A stretch of DNA of 48,130 nucleotides from Verrucomicrobiota bacterium (lineage in GTDB: Bacteria > Verrucomicrobiota > Verrucomicrobiia > Limisphaerales > SIBE01), in NCBI GenBank assembly GCA_016209525.1, contig JACQWK010000242.1, forward strand, positions 1-48,130. Reading direction: 5' to 3'. Each line of letters opens with the position of its first letter. The stretch's first letter is position 1. The notes below the pieces were generated by a model. That model was not told the origin of the DNA, made no database searches, and saw only the letters and a program-made list of their open reading frames with translations. Shown one piece after another: positions 35,697-43,631 of this stretch. A program made the translations under genes and the position numbers.

Positions 35697-37116
35697 ATGA
35701 AAATCAAACCGCTCTTGTTTCAAGCCGCCCTGTCAACATTGCTCGTAAACGCAAACGCGGAGTCCTCCCCGTCGAGCATCCTCAACCCCAACGCCCACCT
35801 TTCCGTGTCAGGCCCCGCCTACGCGGTGGGAGATCGCGGCCCCGCTCACCGCGTTTGGCAACGGTCCGTGACGGTGACCAATTATCTCACTTTCCCGTGT
35901 TCTTCACCTCGGTAGATGACAACATGTTCGGGGAGCCTATTACCGGAAGCACGTCCGAGCCCAACTACACGCCGCTTCCAGCCCTTTGGATGTACTTCCA
36001 AACCATTGGCACAACCATAAGCAACGCCCGTTTCCGCTGGGCCCAGCGTGGCATGCATTATGTCGAAGTCCGGACGAGTTTAACAATCCCACGCTCAGTT
36101 CTTCCAGATTCATGAACTGCACGAGGGGCGTGGTGGTCAATATTGCCAACGACACGCTGACTCTTTCGCAAGACACGTATTGCGAGGTGGCCACGCCAGT
36201 CGATATCTTCAGCGGAACCGTTTCGGGTAGCATGACTGAGGACTGCGGGGTTGTGTCGCTGGCATGGGTCAATGATCCGGCCGAGGACAGAGAGTCAGGT
36301 GACTCGAACAAAAACAGTCAGTCTGAATGCAGCTTCGTGCTCGCGACGAACAATGTAATCACCACCGCCTTTTTCGATACGCACTTTAGCGAATATGCCC
36401 TTGGGGTAAACCGAGATCAATTTACTGGGATTTCCTCTCCGCGTTCGATCGGGTGGGCACTGTCAACAGACGGCGGTGCAACCTTTACAGACAAAGGCGC
36501 GATGCCAACAAATCCTCCAGCGAACCCATCGTATGGCGATGCCGGCGACCCGGTCATGGCGCGCGACACGACCCACAATGTCATCTACTTGTTGGGGAAC
36601 CCATCCCGAGAGTTCGGATTCCAGGGTTTTCGTCTCTGGAAATCGACCGACAACGGCTGTCAGAAACTGCGGTCCGGAGAAAAAGCGAGCTTGTCGGTGG
36701 TCGCCAGCGGAGGGGTCGCCATGTCGTATCAATGGTATCAGGGCCAGAGTGGGGATGCCGCAAACCCGGTTCTCAATGCGACCAATGCGAGTTTTACTAC
36801 GCCGCCGTTGTCCGCCAACACCAGTTTCTGGGTGAAGGTCCAGACTTCGGCAGGGGCAACGAACAGCGCCTCCGCCACCGTCACGGTGCGTCCGGCAAAC
36901 TCGGCGCGGCTGAACTTGCGCCTGGATTCCGGCGTGCCCAAACTGAGCATTGACGGCGCCGTGGGCACGACGTATCGGATCGACTACACTTCCGACCTGC
37001 CCGCGACCGATTGGATCGTTTTGACTAACCTGCCGTTGACCAGCAATCCGTTGACCTTCACGGACACGACCGCCACGGATTTTAGTGCGCGTTTTTACCG
37101 GGTCGTGGTGCCGTAA
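35697..37116 (+). pseudogene. Decayed secreted Ig-like/sialidase-like protein gene
   Basis: The pieces lie in three different frames. First, a signal peptide and N-terminus (MKIKPLLFQAALSTLLVNAN..., 35697-35915). Second, a stretch in another frame to 36115 (SVDDNMFGEPITGSTSEP). Third, a longer frame to 37116 with a BNR/sialidase-like part (SIGWALSTDGGATFTDKG), an abrupt junction at GCQKLRSGEKASLSVVA, an Ig-like domain and a terminal TYRIDYTSDLPATDWIVL...FYRVVVP segment common in Verrucomicrobiota secreted proteins. Frameshifts and an apparent internal deletion indicate a dead gene. Confidence 0.7.
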
Positions 37117-37312
37117 CCGAACAAAGCAGAATTCCGTTGACCTTAGAATCCAAAGATGGTTTTGCCGCGAAAGAGCGCAAAGATCTCAGAGAAAGAGCGA
37201 TGGCTCTTTGCGTTCCATGCGCTCCTTTGCGGCGGAGTGCTTCCGGTGATCACGACCACGAAGCGTCCGTGCGGGCCGGACCATGCGCAAGCGAGACCAT
37301 CCATGGCGCGCC

Positions 37313-37436
37313 AGCGTTTGGAGTGCGTGCGATTCATCGCCGCTTTCTCCCGGCGGAGCGAAACCGGCTGTCCAGCCGACTGGACCGTGGATGCCCAGAA
37401 AAAGCGGCGATGAATCGGCCGCAGTCCAAACGCTTC
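37313..37436. repeat. Family E palindromic repeat
   Basis: Arms AGCGTTTGGAGTGCGTGCGA...CGCCGCTTT at 37313-37346 and AAAGCGGCGATGAATCGG...CCAAACGCTT at about 37400-37434. Further copies are at 39298-39425 and, diverged, at 40576-40731. It lies where the 5' part of the next gene should be. Confidence 0.82.
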
Positions 37437-37545
37437 GCGGCTTTCGAAGCCGTGCGAAGTCCGGACGCCGCCGGTCGAGCCGCAGAAATCTGGCGGTCGT
37501 GTTCTGTGGCGGCGGCACCTCGGGTGCGCGCGGGAAGGCACAAAC

Positions 37546-38064
37546 TTGTCTCGGTGGACCGATCAATTCAAAAGGAAGCTGACGCCGTGCCTGGGCAGTT
37601 CGGTGGAGACGTGGCGGTGCCCATCGGACAAGAGCATGGCCTGGGAAGGCCTTGGTTGGTATCCTCGGGTTCGGACCTACACGATGAACGCGTTGCTGGA
37701 CAGCGTGACCGTCCCGCATCTCAAGACCAGCAGCCTGCATCGTCCGTCGCAAGTCTTTCTCTTTTTGGACGAGCGCGAAGACAGTATCGAAGACTGCAAG
37801 TTCAAGATGATTCTCGACTACGGTCCGGACAAGCTGGCGGCCATTCCAGGTTCTTACCACAACGGCAGCGCTTGCTTCTCCTTTGCCGATGGGCATGCAG
37901 AAAAGCATCGCTGGCTTGACCGACGAACCAATCCCCTCCTTAACCCACGGTGGAGGATCGGCATTCCCTGGGTATTTCCTCCGGGCCCTCTCAACTCGGA
38001 CGTGCTTTGGCTACGAGAACACGCCGCTTATTGGGAGAACCCAGTCTTTGACGAGTCCATGTGA
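37546..38064 (+). pseudogene. 5'-truncated type II secretion/prepilin-like (H-X9-DG) protein
   Basis: 172 codons encode the middle and C-terminal part of a Planctomycetes/Verrucomicrobia-type prepilin-like protein (WTDQFKRKLTPCLGSSVETWRCPSDKS ... YHNGSACFSFADGHAEKHRWLD, the H-X9-DG signature). The prepilin leader and N-terminal helix are missing; upstream is family E repeat sequence. It is probably a remnant. Confidence 0.7.
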
Positions 38065-38106
38065 ATCCTCTTCGGCAATGTCCGGGGAGGTCAAACCGAG
38101 CAATGA

Positions 38107-38120
38107 TTGATTTGCATCAA
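38107..38120. promoter_or_regulatory. Second FNR/CRP-family operator
   Basis: TTGATTTGCATCAA is a perfect TTGAT-N4-ATCAA palindrome centred about 45 bases before the ATG of the amidotransferase/DUF488 fusion. Two exact matches in 48 kb, both in front of genes, exceed what chance would easily give. Confidence 0.7.
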
Positions 38121-38157
38121 AGCGCAGCATGACTGCGCCCGCCAAGGTCGGGGCAGC

Positions 38158-39243
38158 ATGACCACAGTCTGCGCGATTGAGCACGCCGCATGCGAGACTT
38201 TGGGCATTATCGCTGAAGTTCTGAAGGAAGAAGGCATCCGGATCAAGCGAGTGCGCTCGCATCGAGGAGAGCCAATCCCACAGCATACCGCAGAGTTCGG
38301 GGGCCTCATCGTGATGGGAGGACCGATGGGTGTGCACGAGCAGGATCGCTATCCGTTCTTGCGGCAGGAGCTTCGGCTATTGGAGCGGGCGCTCTGTGAA
38401 ACCAAACCCATACTGGGCATTTGCCTGGGCAGCCAGCTCTTGGCCGCCGCGCTGGGATCAACCGTCCGCAAAGGTATCCAAAAGGAAATCGGCTGGCACA
38501 CGGTCACGCTGGCCAGGAGCGCGGCCCACGACACACTCTGGAGCGGCCTCGCGGCGTCCTTCACAGCCTATCACTGGCATGGCGACATCTTCGATCTGGC
38601 TCGCGGGTGTCGAGGCCTGGCGTGGTCCGAATCGACGGATTGCCAGGCCTTCAGCCACAGCGGATCGGCTTACGGGATTCTCTTCCACATGGAAGTCACC
38701 GAAAAGATCATCGGCGGAATGATCAAGAAGTTCCGCCGTGAACTCGAGGAGGCGCGCCTGGACCCGTGCGCAATTCTGGCCGGCGCGCGGGACAGCTTGC
38801 CTCAACTTCAGAGGATCGGCAAAACAGTCTTCCGACGATGGGCCCGTCTCGTTACCGGACGAGATCTCCAAAAACCGTCCGCACTGCAGATCACCGTCAA
38901 GCGAGTGTACGAGGCGCCGGACCCCGAAGACGGGACGCGCTTCTTGGTGGACCGGCTTTGGCCGCGAGGGCTGAAGAAGGAGTCCCTTCAGCTCGCTGGT
39001 TGGCTCAAAGAGGCCGCGCCGAGCAACGAATTGCGTCAGTGGTTCCATCATGATTTTGCGAAGTGGGCCGAATTTCGCCACCGCTACTTCGCAGAGTTGG
39101 ATGGCTGTTCGGAAGCCTGGCAGCCAATCCTGCGAGCGGCCGCGGGCGGACCGGTGTGTTTGTTGTTCAGCGCACAGGACACGGTGCGTAACAACGCCGT
39201 CGTCCTCCGCGAATACCTGATGACAAGAGCGAACGATGTGTAG
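38158..39243 (+). CDS. Class I glutamine amidotransferase fused to a DUF488 (YeaO-like) domain
   Basis: A 361-residue fusion. The N-terminal ~235 residues are a GMP-synthase-type amidotransferase: nucleophile C89 in GICLGSQ, a histidine-rich YHWHGD (139-142), and H177/E179 in LFHMEV in place of the usual HPE. The C-terminal ~110 residues are a DUF488 domain (ITVKRVYEAPDPEDGTRFLVDRLWPRGLKKE ... WFHHDFAKWAEFRHRYFAEL). I know each domain alone, not this pairing. The substrate is unknown. The start MTTVCAIEH is chosen over an ATG at 38107, which would lie inside the FNR-type box. It stands alone on the plus strand. Confidence 0.88.
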   Translation: MTTVCAIEHAACETLGIIAEVLKEEGIRIKRVRSHRGEPIPQHTAEFGGLIVMGGPMGVHEQDRYPFLRQELRLLERALCETKPILGICLGSQLLAAALGSTVRKGIQKEIGWHTVTLARSAAHDTLWSGLAASFTAYHWHGDIFDLARGCRGLAWSESTDCQAFSHSGSAYGILFHMEVTEKIIGGMIKKFRRELEEARLDPCAILAGARDSLPQLQRIGKTVFRRWARLVTGRDLQKPSALQITVKRVYEAPDPEDGTRFLVDRLWPRGLKKESLQLAGWLKEAAPSNELRQWFHHDFAKWAEFRHRYFAELDGCSEAWQPILRAAAGGPVCLLFSAQDTVRNNAVVLREYLMTRANDV

Positions 39244-39297
39244 CGAGTCTCGCATTTGCGGCTGGCGGCCTGCTGGCGCGGCTGGCCGTGGCGCGCC

Positions 39298-39425
39298 AGC
39301 GTTTGGAGTGCGCGCGATTTATCGCCGCTTTTGCCTGAGGATGCGAGGCTCAAACCTTGAAACCGCTCGTCCCGGTGCGGGCGTGAGAAAGCGGCGATAA
39401 ATCGCTCGCACCCCAAACGCTTCGC
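39298..39425. repeat. Family E palindromic repeat, second copy
   Basis: Left arm from AGCGTTTGGAGTGCGCGCGA with TTTATCGCCGCTTTT, right arm AAAGCGGCGATAAATCGCTC...CCCCAAACGCTT. It lies between the fusion gene and nadA; no gene is present in this gap. Confidence 0.85.
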
Positions 39426-39521
39426 GGCTCCCTATGGCTCGGGTGGATCGCCGATCACCGGTCGAATCTGCGAACTCGCTGTTGTGTTATTAGATCGTTC
39501 ATACTTAACTCGATATGAAAC

Positions 39522-40550
39522 ATGAGTTTGCCTGATCAAGCCGAAGCTGTAGCCGCCGGTGTGGACCGTTTCCCGCCGCGTCGGCTGATGACGCGGGAGC
39601 ACGCGGAGCGGCTGTCCCGCGAAATTCTCGAACTTAAACGCGAGCTGAATGCGATCATTCTCGCCCATAATTACCAAGTGCCCGAAATCCAGGACGTCGC
39701 CGATTTCGTGGGCGACTCGCTGGGGCTCTCGCAACAAGCGGCCAGAACCGGCGCAGACGTGATTGTGTTCTGCGGCGTTCATTTCATGGCCGAAACGGCG
39801 AAGATTCTGAATCCGAACAAACTGGTGGTCCTGCCGGACAAGGACGCCGGCTGTTCGCTCGAAGAAAGCTGTCCGGCGGACAAGCTGCGCGAACTCCAGA
39901 AGACCAACCCGAACTACCACACCATTGCCTATATCAATTGCAGCGCCGAGGTGAAGGCGCTCAGCGATGTCATCTGCACCAGCGGCAACGCGGTCAAAAT
40001 CGTCGAGGCCGCCCCCAAGGACAACGACCTGTTATTCGTGCCCGACGAAAATCTCGGCGCTTGGGTAATGGAACAGACCGGCCGTCCCATGACGCTCTGG
40101 CGCGGCAACTGTTACGCCCATGTCGAATTCCGCCGAGAAAGTCTCTTGCGCCTGCGAGAGTCGTTTCCGGAGGCAAAGGTGGTTGTCCACCCCGAAAGCC
40201 TGCGCGAGGTGCGTGACCTGGCCGATGCCGTGTGCTCGACCGAAAAGATGATCACCTACTGCAAGACCAGCGCCGCCAAGCAGTTTGTGATCGTGACCGA
40301 ATCAGGCATCATTCATCGGATGCAGAAGGAGTGCCCCGGCAAGCAATTCATCTGCGCGCCGACATTCGACGTGATGCGGATGCCCACGGACAACTGCCGT
40401 TGCAGCGAGTGCAGATTCATGAAATTGAATACGCTGGAAAAGCTTCGCGACTGCATGAAACGCCTTGCCCCGCGGATTGAACTGCCGGAAGACATCTTGC
40501 AGCGCGCGCGGCTGCCGATTGAACGGATGCTGGAGATTTCAGCAAGGTGA
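39522..40550 (+). CDS. nadA: Quinolinate synthase A
   Basis: A 342-residue cytoplasmic [4Fe-4S] enzyme that condenses iminoaspartate with dihydroxyacetone phosphate to quinolinate in NAD synthesis. Motifs seen: AIILAHNYQVPEIQDVADFVGDS, FCGVHFMAETAKIL, PDKDAGCSLEESCPAD (cluster cysteine), YINCSAEVKALSD, CTSGNAVKIV, VHPES and the C-terminal DNCRCSECRFMKLNTLEKL. The length and motifs are those of a complete, functional member. No nadB or nadC lies next to it in this window. Confidence 0.97.
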   Translation: MSLPDQAEAVAAGVDRFPPRRLMTREHAERLSREILELKRELNAIILAHNYQVPEIQDVADFVGDSLGLSQQAARTGADVIVFCGVHFMAETAKILNPNKLVVLPDKDAGCSLEESCPADKLRELQKTNPNYHTIAYINCSAEVKALSDVICTSGNAVKIVEAAPKDNDLLFVPDENLGAWVMEQTGRPMTLWRGNCYAHVEFRRESLLRLRESFPEAKVVVHPESLREVRDLADAVCSTEKMITYCKTSAAKQFVIVTESGIIHRMQKECPGKQFICAPTFDVMRMPTDNCRCSECRFMKLNTLEKLRDCMKRLAPRIELPEDILQRARLPIERMLEISAR

Positions 40551-40575
40551 CACTCGGATGACCCGGCTGTGAATT

Positions 40576-40731
40576 TTTGGAGTGCGGTGACTTGTCACCG
40601 CCTTGGGCGTTTGGCCGACTGGTCGGGCAGGCCGACCCGGCTTGAGCCGTCGGGCTGGCCTCTCCCGGACGACGGCGGCGAGTCGCCTGCGGAAAGCAGC
40701 GACAAGTCGCCGCGATCCAAAGCGGCTTGGT
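40576..40731. repeat. Family E-like palindromic repeat, diverged copy
   Basis: Arms TTTGGAGTGCGGTGACTTGT and GCGACAAGTCGCCGCGATCC pair around a GC-rich centre in the gap between nadA and the LamG gene. Confidence 0.65.
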
Positions 40732-40814
40732 TGCGGCCCCGCCGCGCTGAGTTGTGCCGCCTTGTAGTCGCCTCCATGCGCGTGGTACCCTTGAACCGGA
40801 GTGCCGGTCTCCAA

Positions 40815-42719
40815 CTATTGCTTGGCCCGATAGAACTTCATGGCGCCGCTGATCGGCACGGTCATTGGACTGACGCCGGCCAAGTCGGTCCACGGCCCGG
40901 TCACGGCATTTGCAGATTGGATCGTCCCAGTGAACGTGAGCGTGAGTCCTCCGGCTGCGCGCGCGACACTCAACGTTGGCGCCGCAGGTGGCGCGGTCCA
41001 CTCGTAGTAAGTCGGGATCGCTTGGGCGTTGGCGGCATCATTGATCAATGCCCGCGTCCCGTCCGCGTTGAGCACAAACCACTCGAGGTTGGCGCTGCCG
41101 GCCGTTTGGTAATACATCACCCGGAACGGGTAAATGCCCGCTTTCGGCACGTAGAATTGAAACGGATTGTTCGCGACGCCGCGGGTGGGGCCGGCAGGGG
41201 CGAGCGCATCAAAGAATCCCAACGTCACGCTTGCAGCCGCATCCAGTGGGTTCGCGCCCGCGCGGACCAGATAACCATCGCTGGCGTTGGGAAACCCGGT
41301 CCAGTCGGTGTTCACCGCCATCGAGTACATCCCGGGTGCCGTGAATTCCAACACCGCCAGGATCTCTTCCACGAAGTTTTCGATACTCCCTGTGTCTCCA
41401 GGGACGCCTGGGAAGCTGCTGTCCGTGTATTCCGGATCATTGAAATAGCCATTAAGGGCGGTCGTGGTCGTGTCAAAGTTGATCACCCCCGGCCACGTGA
41501 AATAGCCTTTGCCGTCCACGCCGCCGGCGTCGAGGAGATTGGCCACATTCGGTCCGTTCTTTCCCGCCAGCAAGTCTTCGTTATACGCGATGGTCCCGGT
41601 CCGGGCACCGCCGTCGATTTGATAGGTCTTGATTTTGAAACCTTTCTTCGCTTTGTCCACCGCACTGCCCGGCAAAGCTGCGCTCGCCGGCAGGGTCCCG
41701 TAAGTCGCCACGGTGAACATTGCGGCATTGGTGTAGGAGATGCCTTTGCTGTCATTGATAGTCAGGCTGACCGTGTGGGTGGAAGCCGAAGGAAGGGGCG
41801 GGTTGGGAGCGCTATAGCTAATCGTTGTCGTGGCGCCGCTCTTCGTGACGGAACTGGGAGTCACTTTGGTCCCGTCGAAGGCCAGGGAAATCGTGCTCGC
41901 GACGGCGACGCTTCCTCCCACCTCAGTCACACCGACGCTAAAACCAAACGGCGTGACGCTGGGGCGCCCCATGGTCAAGCCTGCCGCCCCGACGGGTGGC
42001 ACCTTCTGGTAGTCCAATTGGTCTGGCGTGACGATTCCACTGAATACTTTCAGGCGGTCGAGCGAGCCGGTGTATCGCAGCGCGCCATTCCATTCCGCGC
42101 CGAGACTGAACAGCCTTTGTGTGCGCGTGAAATTGACGCCGCGGGTGTAAGGGACGGTGTCGCCGAGGGCGCCATCCACGTAGAACCTGAATTCCAATCC
42201 ATGCTCGTGCACGACGGCGATATGATGCCAGGCGTCATCGTCGGGAATAGCGGCTTGGGACGACACGTCCAGGATACCCAAGGTGGTCACGAACACCGTC
42301 CGGTTGTTGTTCACTGAAAAGGAAATGGCTCCACCCCGTCCGTTGCTGTAGAAAAACACCATCCGGCCCGAGGGATTTCCCGCAGGCAACTTGACCCAAG
42401 CTTGGAGGGTGAAGGAGGGTTTGTTCCGGTCAAGCTGCACGCGAGTGTCGGGATCGTCCACGGTCAGGTACTGGCCCGACTCAAAACGAATCGCCGTATC
42501 CCCCGCTTTTCCTGAAGGTGAATCGGTGACGAATGAGGGCGGATTGGCCGGGTTGCCGGGCACTCCCACCAGGCTGTTAATGCTGTCGGTTGCTTTGGTC
42601 CCACTGCCCTCGTCGAATTCAAAATCAATGAGAGGGGTGGCTGCCGAGACGGCGGCGGTGAAGGACAACGCCGTGGTCAACAGACCCAGCCCTATCAGTT
42701 TTCGGCTATGAATTTTCAT
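40815..42719 (-). CDS. Secreted LamG-domain protein
   Basis: A 634-residue exported protein. A signal peptide (IGLGLLTTALSFTAAVSAA) is followed by a LamG/concanavalin-like domain (about 30-230: FEFDEGSGTKATDS, FTLQAWVKLP, DDDAWHHIAVVHEHGLEFRFYVDGAL). Then come Ig-like stretches and a PA14-like part (GYFTWPGVINFD, GIYPFRVMYYQTAGSANLEWFVLNADG), and a terminal AGGLTLTFTGTIQSANAVTGPW...KFYRAKQ segment typical of Verrucomicrobiota secreted proteins. It probably binds carbohydrates at the cell surface; the substrate is unknown. It stands alone. The gap 42720-43007 upstream holds no gene. Confidence 0.88.
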   Translation of the reverse strand: MKIHSRKLIGLGLLTTALSFTAAVSAATPLIDFEFDEGSGTKATDSINSLVGVPGNPANPPSFVTDSPSGKAGDTAIRFESGQYLTVDDPDTRVQLDRNKPSFTLQAWVKLPAGNPSGRMVFFYSNGRGGAISFSVNNNRTVFVTTLGILDVSSQAAIPDDDAWHHIAVVHEHGLEFRFYVDGALGDTVPYTRGVNFTRTQRLFSLGAEWNGALRYTGSLDRLKVFSGIVTPDQLDYQKVPPVGAAGLTMGRPSVTPFGFSVGVTEVGGSVAVASTISLAFDGTKVTPSSVTKSGATTTISYSAPNPPLPSASTHTVSLTINDSKGISYTNAAMFTVATYGTLPASAALPGSAVDKAKKGFKIKTYQIDGGARTGTIAYNEDLLAGKNGPNVANLLDAGGVDGKGYFTWPGVINFDTTTTALNGYFNDPEYTDSSFPGVPGDTGSIENFVEEILAVLEFTAPGMYSMAVNTDWTGFPNASDGYLVRAGANPLDAAASVTLGFFDALAPAGPTRGVANNPFQFYVPKAGIYPFRVMYYQTAGSANLEWFVLNADGTRALINDAANAQAIPTYYEWTAPPAAPTLSVARAAGGLTLTFTGTIQSANAVTGPWTDLAGVSPMTVPISGAMKFYRAKQ

Positions 42720-43007
42720 GATTACGTCCTCGGTCGGTTAACGGTTGCTACGGGAACTCGCTGCTTCCGATCGACGCCTGATCGAGCGCCTCCGACACGA
42801 CTGCGGTGAGGCATCGGACTCGAAGCGACCAATCTGTTGTCGGTGAAAATCACCCTTATCCCTACCGATCCTTGGTGATTTCTCTTTTCCAGAGCAGCGA
42901 ACGTTCACTGCGTGATGCACACTCGTGCACCCAGAGAGATAAACAGGTGAAAACTGAAGCGAGTGCCCTCAGATGTCAACCAACGAAAGCGGCGTGCTTG
43001 CCATCTT

Positions 43008-43343
43008 TCACATCCCGAGCACCGCTTTCATTTTGGCCGGTTGTTTCACGAGATCAGCCAGCGTGTAGCGGTCGAGCACCTCAAAAAACGCTGCCGCCGC
43101 TTCGTCCAGCACGCCTTTCAAGCGACAGGCCGGAAAGATCTGGCACGGGCGGTTCGGCTTATCCATACAGTCGATCACGGTCTCAGTTTTTTCGCCGAGG
43201 TACACAATCTCTCCCAGCCGAATCTCTTCCGGCGGTCGGGCCAGGGTGAATACGCCGACAATCTCGCGGTGCGTGCGCAAGTAGCCGCTGCGACCAAGGT
43301 CGTGCATGCCCTTGACCAAGTGATGGACCAAAATGGCGAACAA
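43008..43343 (-). pseudogene. N-terminally truncated NsrR-like Rrf2-family regulator
   Basis: The last ~105 residues of an Rrf2 protein are clear: HHLVKGMHDLGRSGYLRT (recognition helix region), ARPPEEIRLGEIV, and the three cluster cysteines C59-X7-C67-X5-C73 (IDCMDKPNRPCQIFPACRLKGVLDEA) with NsrR spacing for a nitric-oxide-sensing cluster. The first ~45 residues, including most of the winged helix, are missing and no ATG is present (frame opens at TTG 43343). It is probably a remnant, though a frameshift upstream cannot be excluded. Confidence 0.72.
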
Positions 43344-43631
43344 CCGAGTATTGCGTCATGGACTGGGGCATTTATGATCTCGCGCGATGACGGAAACTCC
43401 GGTTCCAATGATCAGATTGTTCTGCGGCCCAGTCGGGATGGACTTGGCCTTTCAATGCCTTCTCAAATGGCCACTCCACTTTCATTCCTGAGCCCCGCGA
43501 TCGAACTAATCTTCCGGGTTGATGTCGCGAAGAAATCAAAACCAGCCTGCCAGCCCTCCTGCTCCGCGGGGCGGATCGCGAAGTCCCTTGAGCACCTGAC
43601 TGCCGACAAAACCTTTACTGCCTAGTCTGCC
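43344..43631. other. Intergenic region, nothing recognised
   Basis: Between the regulator remnant and the restriction-modification gene I see no gene, repeat family member or clear promoter. Confidence 0.55.
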
